DNA from: Candidatus Hodarchaeota archaeon
GTDB taxonomy: Archaea; Asgardarchaeota; Heimdallarchaeia; Hodarchaeales; YT1-057
Length of the DNA: 9,760 nucleotides
Assembly: GCA_016839955.1 (NCBI GenBank)
Contig: JAEOTI010000172.1
Coordinates: 1 to 9,760, forward strand
Reading direction: 5' to 3'
Of the stretch, positions 6,172 to 9,760 are shown in pieces. A program made the translations under genes and the position numbers. Every line of letters starts with the position of its first letter. Within the stretch, counting starts at the first letter, position 1. Under the pieces are notes generated by a model. That model was not told where the DNA came from and searched no databases. It saw only the letters and a program-made list of their open reading frames with translations.

Positions 6172-7506
6172 TTGGTAGGCGGTATTTTCGTGTTTCGTAG
6201 AAATTCTACGGGAAAAATGGACAAGATTGCTCAAACAATGTCTAAGAGCGGGATTGCCCTTAATTCGGGACTTATTGGTGTAATAAAAAGTGCAGCGAGA
6301 CTTGTAGTTGTTAATGGAAAAGAGAGAAAAATCATTATTGGAGATCAAGTTGTTTATATTCTACCAAAGGGAGATCTCGCCTTTATTCTTGTTTTAGAAA
6401 GATCAAAAGCGAGAAAGAATTGGGAAGAAAAATTCTGTCAATTTGTAGATGAATTAGTTCCATTCGATGAACATAATGTGCAATCTGAATTCGTTAATTT
6501 ATGCAATGACCTTTTTTTAGATATACAAAGAGAAAAAGATTTAGAACAAATTCCTCTTAAACAGCAATTATCAATCCAACAAGGGAAAAAAATAGTTCTA
6601 ACGGGCCTCTCCAAAGCTGGAAAAACCTCTATTGTTAAGCGTGTTTTTGAACAGGAAACAGAGGAAAATGCATTAAATACTAAGCCTACAGTCCTTCGAT
6701 CTATAAAAAAACATATGATTTCCTTTCTTGGGGGGCATATTGTTACTTTTGATTTAGGTGGGCAACAAGAATTCCTTATAAGCCATTTAACAGATGAATC
6801 AGCATTTTCAAACCTTGCAGCCCTAATATTCGTGATAGATGTCCAAGATGAAGAACGGTTTCCTATGTCCTTGAATTACTTCGTATCAGTTATGGAAAGA
6901 TTAAAAGAAGCAGAAGATACTCAATTCTCAAGTGTTTCAGTTTTTCTTCATAAATACGATCCAAATTTAAGAGTTCAACTTCTTGACCAACTTTCTCAAA
7001 TGATTACTAAGATACTTGATTCATCCTTAGACTTTCCTATAGTTTTCCATCCAACGTCAATTTTTGACGACTCTTTGCCAAAAGCAATCGTACGAACTCT
7101 TTTCTATTCTCTTCCAGGAGCTGTATTAGAGCAGGCTATAACTTCCAAGAAACTATTAACCATTCATCATAAATTGCAACAATTGGACAATCCTTTAAAA
7201 GCTGCAATTGAAGCTGGTCAAAGTATTGGTGAAGATATCTTAGAAAAATGGCTTGATTGGGCAAGTGGTGTAACAAAGAAGGTTGAAATTCAAGAACCAA
7301 CGATGAGAATTACGCTTACTAATGGAAATGTTGTTTTTCAGTTAAGATGCCCAATTCCAGAGAATATGAAATCACAAAAATGCTGCGAACTGACATCTCA
7401 TATATTGACAGGCTTTTGCCAGATGTTGGGTATCGAAGCACCAATACCTCAAAAGAGTTCAAAGGATAGTGAAGATGAATTTTGCTATTTTTTAGCAAGT
7501 AAATAA
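6172..7506 (+). CDS. Rag/Gtr-like small GTPase with N-terminal longin-type domain
   Basis: The protein has 444 residues. Residues 1-95 start with a strand (GGIFVFRR), then a helix (NSGLIGVIKSAARLVV), three strands and a helix (ARKNWEEKFCQFVDELV), a longin-like order. The G domain (about 138-318) has P-loop GLSKAGKT (145-152), KPTV (171-174) with T173, DLGGQ (194-198), FLHKYD (258-263) and TSIFDDSLPKAI (295-306). HKxD in place of NKxD, the TSIxD motif, and the stretch LAALIFVIDVQDEERF (215-230) point to the Rag/Gtr family, which in eukaryotes reports nutrient state at the lysosome on roadblock/longin scaffolds. Residues about 319-444 are a helix-rich linker and a small alpha/beta region (MRITLTNGNVVFQLRCPIP, 378-396) that I do not recognise; Rag proteins carry a roadblock domain at this place. 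A GTP-driven switch is well supported; its partner and pathway are inferred. Confidence 0.87.
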   Translation: MVGGIFVFRRNSTGKMDKIAQTMSKSGIALNSGLIGVIKSAARLVVVNGKERKIIIGDQVVYILPKGDLAFILVLERSKARKNWEEKFCQFVDELVPFDEHNVQSEFVNLCNDLFLDIQREKDLEQIPLKQQLSIQQGKKIVLTGLSKAGKTSIVKRVFEQETEENALNTKPTVLRSIKKHMISFLGGHIVTFDLGGQQEFLISHLTDESAFSNLAALIFVIDVQDEERFPMSLNYFVSVMERLKEAEDTQFSSVSVFLHKYDPNLRVQLLDQLSQMITKILDSSLDFPIVFHPTSIFDDSLPKAIVRTLFYSLPGAVLEQAITSKKLLTIHHKLQQLDNPLKAAIEAGQSIGEDILEKWLDWASGVTKKVEIQEPTMRITLTNGNVVFQLRCPIPENMKSQKCCELTSHILTGFCQMLGIEAPIPQKSSKDSEDEFCYFLASK

Positions 7507-7510
7507 CAAT

Positions 7511-7542
7511 AATCCAACTTAAGTTGTCGGAATCCGACTTAA
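7511..7542. promoter_or_regulatory. Palindrome and direct repeat upstream of the winged-helix genes
   Basis: GTCGGA (7526-7531) and TCCGAC (7533-7538) form a perfect inverted repeat around one base. AATCCAACTTAA (7511-7522) and AATCCGACTTAA (7531-7542) are direct repeats with 11 of 12 bases alike, 20 bases apart, about two helical turns. Such an arrangement suits a dimeric regulator binding twice on one face. It could be an operator for the regulator gene that starts about 150 bases downstream, or a hairpin at the end of the GTPase transcript. Confidence 0.4.
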
Positions 7543-7572
7543 ATTATGAAATTTAATTTTAACCTATTTAGC

Positions 7573-7586
7573 AATATATATTATAT
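7573..7586 (+). promoter_or_regulatory. Candidate TATA box for the first winged-helix gene
   Basis: An unbroken alternating A/T stretch (AATATATATTATAT) is followed by GGGC. Archaeal transcription starts about 25 bases downstream, near 7610, which would give a leader of 40-80 bases depending on the start codon. The call rests on composition and position only. Confidence 0.4.
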
Positions 7587-7687
7587 GGGCAACTAAATGT
7601 AATTATTATTATTAGTAATCATGTTCAGTAATCACGTAGTTTGAAAGAAGTATGAATATGACATCTGAAAGTGTAAAAGGGAAGAAA

Positions 7688-7969
7688 ATGGCAAATCGAC
7701 CACTCCAGAAAGAGCTCCGTTCGACAAAAATTGATATCGATTCATCCATCAAATTAGACTGGAGAAATCCAACAGATAAGAAAATATACAAATTCCTTGC
7801 TAAAAAAGGACCACTAACTCGAACTGAGCTTGCTAAAGAAACAGGATTATCCCGTTCCACTCTCTTCGACGTTCTAAACCGATTAATGATCCGAGGATTA
7901 ATAGAGCGTTTTTCCGAAGAACGTCAAACCAGAGGTCGACCAAAAGTTTTTTTCATGGTACCGCAATAA
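7688..7969 (+). CDS. Small winged-helix transcriptional regulator, first paralogue
   Basis: The protein has 93 residues from ATG 7688. A longer frame from ATG 7652 would add 12 residues. I chose 7688 because the product then begins MANR and has the same length as the paralogue at 8339, and because AAGGGAAG precedes it. Residues 27-93 are a winged helix: NPTDKKIYKFLAKKGPLTR (27-45), LAKETGLSRSTLFDVLNRL (48-66) as the helix-turn-helix with its recognition helix, then GLIERF and a wing RGRPKVFFMV (82-91). The fold is of the MarR/TrmB/ArsR class, acting as a DNA-binding regulator, probably as a dimer; no ligand domain is present. The N-terminal 25 residues are polar and the least conserved between the paralogues. 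Its targets are unknown; self-regulation through the nearby palindrome is an inference. Confidence 0.8.
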   Translation: MANRPLQKELRSTKIDIDSSIKLDWRNPTDKKIYKFLAKKGPLTRTELAKETGLSRSTLFDVLNRLMIRGLIERFSEERQTRGRPKVFFMVPQ

Positions 7970-8000
7970 AGATCATTTAGTATTTTTCTTAACTGAACAA

Positions 8001-8008
8001 TTTTTTTT
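8001..8008 (+). terminator. T-run terminator candidate after the first regulator
   Basis: Eight consecutive T residues lie about 30 bases after the stop at 7969. They are flanked by TGAAC (7994-7998) and a later GTTCA, which may pair weakly. T-runs are the main archaeal termination signal, but they are common in AT-rich DNA. Confidence 0.35.
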
Positions 8009-8044
8009 ATCCTCGTTCAACCTATTTTCTCTCTGTTCGAAGAA

Positions 8045-8063
8045 ATTTGACAGTTTGTCAAAT
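8045..8063. promoter_or_regulatory. Perfect inverted repeat, candidate operator
   Basis: ATTTGACA (8045-8052) and TGTCAAAT (8056-8063) are perfect eight-base arms around GTT. The 19-base size suits one dimeric winged-helix protein. It lies between the two paralogous regulators, about 275 bases before the second, so it could be a site for either product. No second copy was noticed in the window. Confidence 0.4.
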
Positions 8064-8338
8064 GTCTTCATTGAAAAAGTTATTATTGTAATATTAGACA
8101 CTTTTCTTCAGTATTACTAGGAGATATTTTCATCATTTATTTCTGCCCGATAATATCAATCTATAAGAAAAATCTCTTTTTAAAAATGATATAAAGAAAA
8201 ATTCTCTGATTATTAATTTCAAAATGCCCCAATGGGTTAAGCTATCTATTTTTCTAATCAGTGTATTTCCCACACAATACCAGCATGAGATGAATGCTTA
8301 GATTTTAAAGAAGTTATTCAATAAATTAGGCGGAGAAT

Positions 8339-8620
8339 ATGGCTAATCGATCTATCCAAAAAGAACAAATTACTACAAAAGTAGTAACCACTATTGAGGA
8401 AAATATTCCTTGGGGAAATCCTACTGATCAAAAAATATACCATATCCTTGCTGAAAAAGGGCCTATGACTCGCCCAGACCTTGCAGAAAAAACTGGTCTT
8501 CCTAGATCCACTCTTTTTGATGCTCTAACCCGTCTTTTGATTAAGGGATTAATCGAGAGATTTCCTGAAGACCGACAAACGCGAGGGCGTCCGAGGGTGT
8601 TTTATAAGGTTCCACAATAA
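8339..8620 (+). CDS. Small winged-helix transcriptional regulator, second paralogue
   Basis: The protein has 93 residues and starts at ATG 8339, with AGGCGGAG (8328-8335) just upstream. By hand alignment it matches the regulator at 7688 without gaps, with 58 of 93 residues identical. The match is highest in the winged helix (27-93; for example GLPRSTLFDALTRLLIKGLIERF with small changes) and lowest at residues 10-24, where the two proteins may differ in partner or target choice. The wing RGRPRVFYKV (82-91) is intact. Both copies have complete frames and appear functional. The gene pair looks like a fairly old tandem duplication, because the DNA of the two copies has diverged. It probably binds DNA as a dimer; its targets are unknown. 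A short, decayed repeat of its own 3' end follows at 8637-8672. Confidence 0.82.
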   Translation: MANRSIQKEQITTKVVTTIEENIPWGNPTDQKIYHILAEKGPMTRPDLAEKTGLPRSTLFDALTRLLIKGLIERFPEDRQTRGRPRVFYKVPQ

Positions 8621-8627
8621 CATTTTA

Positions 8628-8634
8628 TTTTTTT
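8628..8634 (+). terminator. T-run after the second regulator
   Basis: A T7 run starts eight bases after the stop codon, directly before a G5 tract. A second run, T8 followed by A9, lies at 8675-8691 after the gene relic. Either could end transcription. Confidence 0.35.
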
Positions 8635-8636
8635 GG

Positions 8637-8672
8637 GGGCTTCCTAGGGTATGCTATAAGGTTCCACAATAG
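8637..8672 (+). pseudogene. Relic of the 3' end of a winged-helix regulator gene
   Basis: These 36 bases repeat the last 36 bases of the preceding gene (8585-8620) with 30 identities, 52 bases downstream. Read in the same frame they give GLPRVCYKVPQ and a TAG stop, against GRPRVFYKVPQ and TAA in the intact gene. The last 17 shared bases, TATAAGGTTCCACAATA, are identical. No start or helix-turn-helix coding sequence remains upstream, because the space is only 16 bases. It is either the remnant of a deleted third tandem copy or a partial slipped duplication of the gene end. Confidence 0.7.
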
Positions 8673-8779
8673 AATTTTTTTTAAAAAAAAACTACAAACC
8701 ACCGAATTCTAAAATCATTTTAACCTAGTTTTCATTTACATGGTAAGAAATTTAGTATTTCAATGCGCTGGTAAATCGT

Positions 8780-9760
8780 GTGAATGAAGAAATTGCTTTA
8801 CCTCCAGAATTTGAACCACATAAAAAAAGGTTACAGGACTCAACAGCGAAAATACTATATAAACGCTCATTAAAATTTAATGATGCTATCTCATTTAACC
8901 TGAAATCGTTTGTAGAATTTGTTACACTTCAAGAAGACTTAACAGAAAGAGATCCTGAATTAAGTTATCTAATTGTAAAAACTTTGTTTTTTACTGGTAG
9001 TTTACAACAAGTTATGGATTGGAAATATGCACAAGATCATATTGGTGTAGTTGCATTTCGAGCTATAGCTTTTCTATTCGCAGGGCGATCAATGAAAGCA
9101 GAAGAACTGTTTAAAGCTATTTTGAATGATCTTTCGAACTCTACTGACTCATATCTCAAAGTTGAGGCATTAGGTCTGTACATGTTCTATTTATCCGCTA
9201 CACGACAAAAGGAAATGACTTTAGAGATATTTTATCAAGTAATGAAAGATCATGCGGATAATCCGGAAGTTTCCACAGTCATCCCTTGGATTGAAACTCG
9301 TGCTGCATACACATTACGCGCAATGGGATTGGTCTCAGATGCGCATGATCTTAATAATAAGGCTCTTACACGTGCGGTAGGAAATCGATTATTACAAGCT
9401 TTGGCACTTCTAGGAATTGGTCAATGTTTTGAAACGTCTGGGAACTTATCTCAGTCAATTGAACAGTACGATAGAGCTTTAGACCTTTGTGATGAAATAT
9501 CTGCAGATATTTTTAAACCAATGATTTTGAATCGTAAAGGTTTAGCACTAAACGGTCTCGGAAAGTATGATGAAGCTTCAGAAACCTTTCAACTTGCTAT
9601 TAAAATCGCTAAGATATTTGGTGCTTTCTGGTTAGAGTTTGGACCCCTTGGAAATTTGGCAGGTCTCAAGAGTCTTCGTGGTGACACTGAGGGAGCTTTG
9701 GAAGATTATCTTTCAGCTAGAGAACAAGCAATGAAATTTGGAGATCAACAAGACGCTATG
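8780..9760 (+). CDS. Tetratricopeptide-repeat protein, N-terminal part
   Basis: The frame stays open from GTG 8780 to the window edge, giving 327 residues with the C-terminus missing. An in-frame TAG at 8753-8755 limits the start; between it and 8780 there is no ATG or TTG, and no strong ribosome site is seen, so a leaderless or weak start is possible. The protein is helical throughout. Clear TPR units are about 206-236 (ALALLGIGQCFETSGNLSQS then IEQYDRALDL), 246-279 (KPMILNRKGLALNGLGKYDE then ASETFQLAIKIAK) and 288-320 (GPLGNLAGLKSLRGDTEGAL then EDYLSAREQA). Residues 90-200 look like more divergent repeats. There is no signal peptide or membrane helix, so it is probably a cytosolic protein-protein scaffold. 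TPR proteins of this style are abundant in archaea, and the partner cannot be told. Confidence 0.8.
   Translation, partial: MNEEIALPPEFEPHKKRLQDSTAKILYKRSLKFNDAISFNLKSFVEFVTLQEDLTERDPELSYLIVKTLFFTGSLQQVMDWKYAQDHIGVVAFRAIAFLFAGRSMKAEELFKAILNDLSNSTDSYLKVEALGLYMFYLSATRQKEMTLEIFYQVMKDHADNPEVSTVIPWIETRAAYTLRAMGLVSDAHDLNNKALTRAVGNRLLQALALLGIGQCFETSGNLSQSIEQYDRALDLCDEISADIFKPMILNRKGLALNGLGKYDEASETFQLAIKIAKIFGAFWLEFGPLGNLAGLKSLRGDTEGALEDYLSAREQAMKFGDQQDAM

Larger units (their letters stand above)
7970..8338. other. Intergenic region between the paired regulators
   Basis: No gene was found in these 369 bases. It holds a T8 run at 8001-8008, about 30 bases after the upstream stop, that could end that transcript. 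It also holds the inverted repeat at 8045-8063. Two AT-rich boxes could serve as promoters for the downstream gene: TTTTTAAAAATGATATAAAG near 8178-8197, and GATTTTAAAG at 8301-8310, whose start point would fall just before the ribosome site at 8328-8335. The spacing is long for two such similar genes, which suggests each has its own promoter. Confidence 0.4.

Noticed and set aside
6127..6348. Minus-strand open frame of 73 codons over the start of the Rag-like gene
   Set aside because: It covers the ribosome site and first codons of a well-supported gene, and its protein shows no motif.
7652..7687. Twelve-codon N-terminal extension of the first regulator from ATG 7652
   Set aside because: The paralogue begins at the MANR equivalent and has the same 93 residues; the extension has no counterpart. 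It cannot be fully excluded, because a purine-rich stretch precedes it.
7612..7860. Minus-strand open frame of 82 codons
   Set aside because: Antisense to the first winged-helix gene, whose protein is conserved in its paralogue.
8675..8691. T8-A9 tract as a possible origin or mobile-element end
   Set aside because: A homopolymer palindrome is expected now and then in AT-rich DNA; no terminal repeats, target duplication or transposase are near.
1..9760. CRISPR arrays, tRNA, rRNA or insertion sequences
   Set aside because: Reading both strands showed no regularly spaced repeats, no cloverleaf pattern, no conserved rRNA stretches and no transposase.

Overview
The window most likely comes from an archaeon of the Asgard group. 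The DNA is AT-rich. It encodes one Arf-like and one Rag/Gtr-like small GTPase, both fused to longin/roadblock-type domains. It also encodes a membrane-anchored protein with an N-glycosylation-rich ectodomain and a RING/PHD-like zinc finger. These families are hallmarks of the eukaryote-like gene set of Asgard archaea. Archaeal-type small winged-helix regulators and frequent GTG/TTG starts fit this. The finer taxon cannot be decided from the window. This assignment is inference from protein families, not from a marker gene.

Layout. (1) Positions 1-1690, plus strand: the 3' part of an MTA/SAH-deaminase-type amidohydrolase, overlapped by a histone-deacetylase-fold hydrolase that keeps its zinc ligands but has Ser in place of the usual catalytic Tyr. 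(2) Positions 1814-3952, plus strand: a signal peptide, Ig/FN3-like ectodomain, one transmembrane helix, a long helical cytoplasmic part and a C-terminal RING/PHD-like zinc finger. (3) Positions 3942-5075, minus strand: the Arf-like GTPase, whose 3' end overlaps that of the zinc-finger gene by 11 bases. (4) A 389-base divergent intergenic region. (5) Positions 5465-5983: a small four-helix membrane protein of unknown function. (6) Positions 6172-7506: a longin-type domain followed by a Rag/Gtr-like GTPase domain. (7) Positions 7688-8620: two 93-residue winged-helix regulators that are close paralogues, followed by a 36-base relic of a further copy of the 3' end. (8) From 8780 to the window edge: the N-terminal part of a TPR protein.

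How the genes may work together. The centre of the window (1814-7506) gathers proteins whose eukaryotic relatives act at membrane surfaces: an Arf-like switch, a Rag-like switch, longin/roadblock platforms, a transmembrane receptor-like RING-type protein and a small membrane protein. The gene order is not one operon, because the Arf-like gene is on the opposite strand. A shared membrane-signalling role is therefore an inference from proximity. The paired winged-helix genes have palindromic sequences nearby that could be their operators. No tRNA, rRNA, CRISPR array, transposase or insertion sequence was seen.
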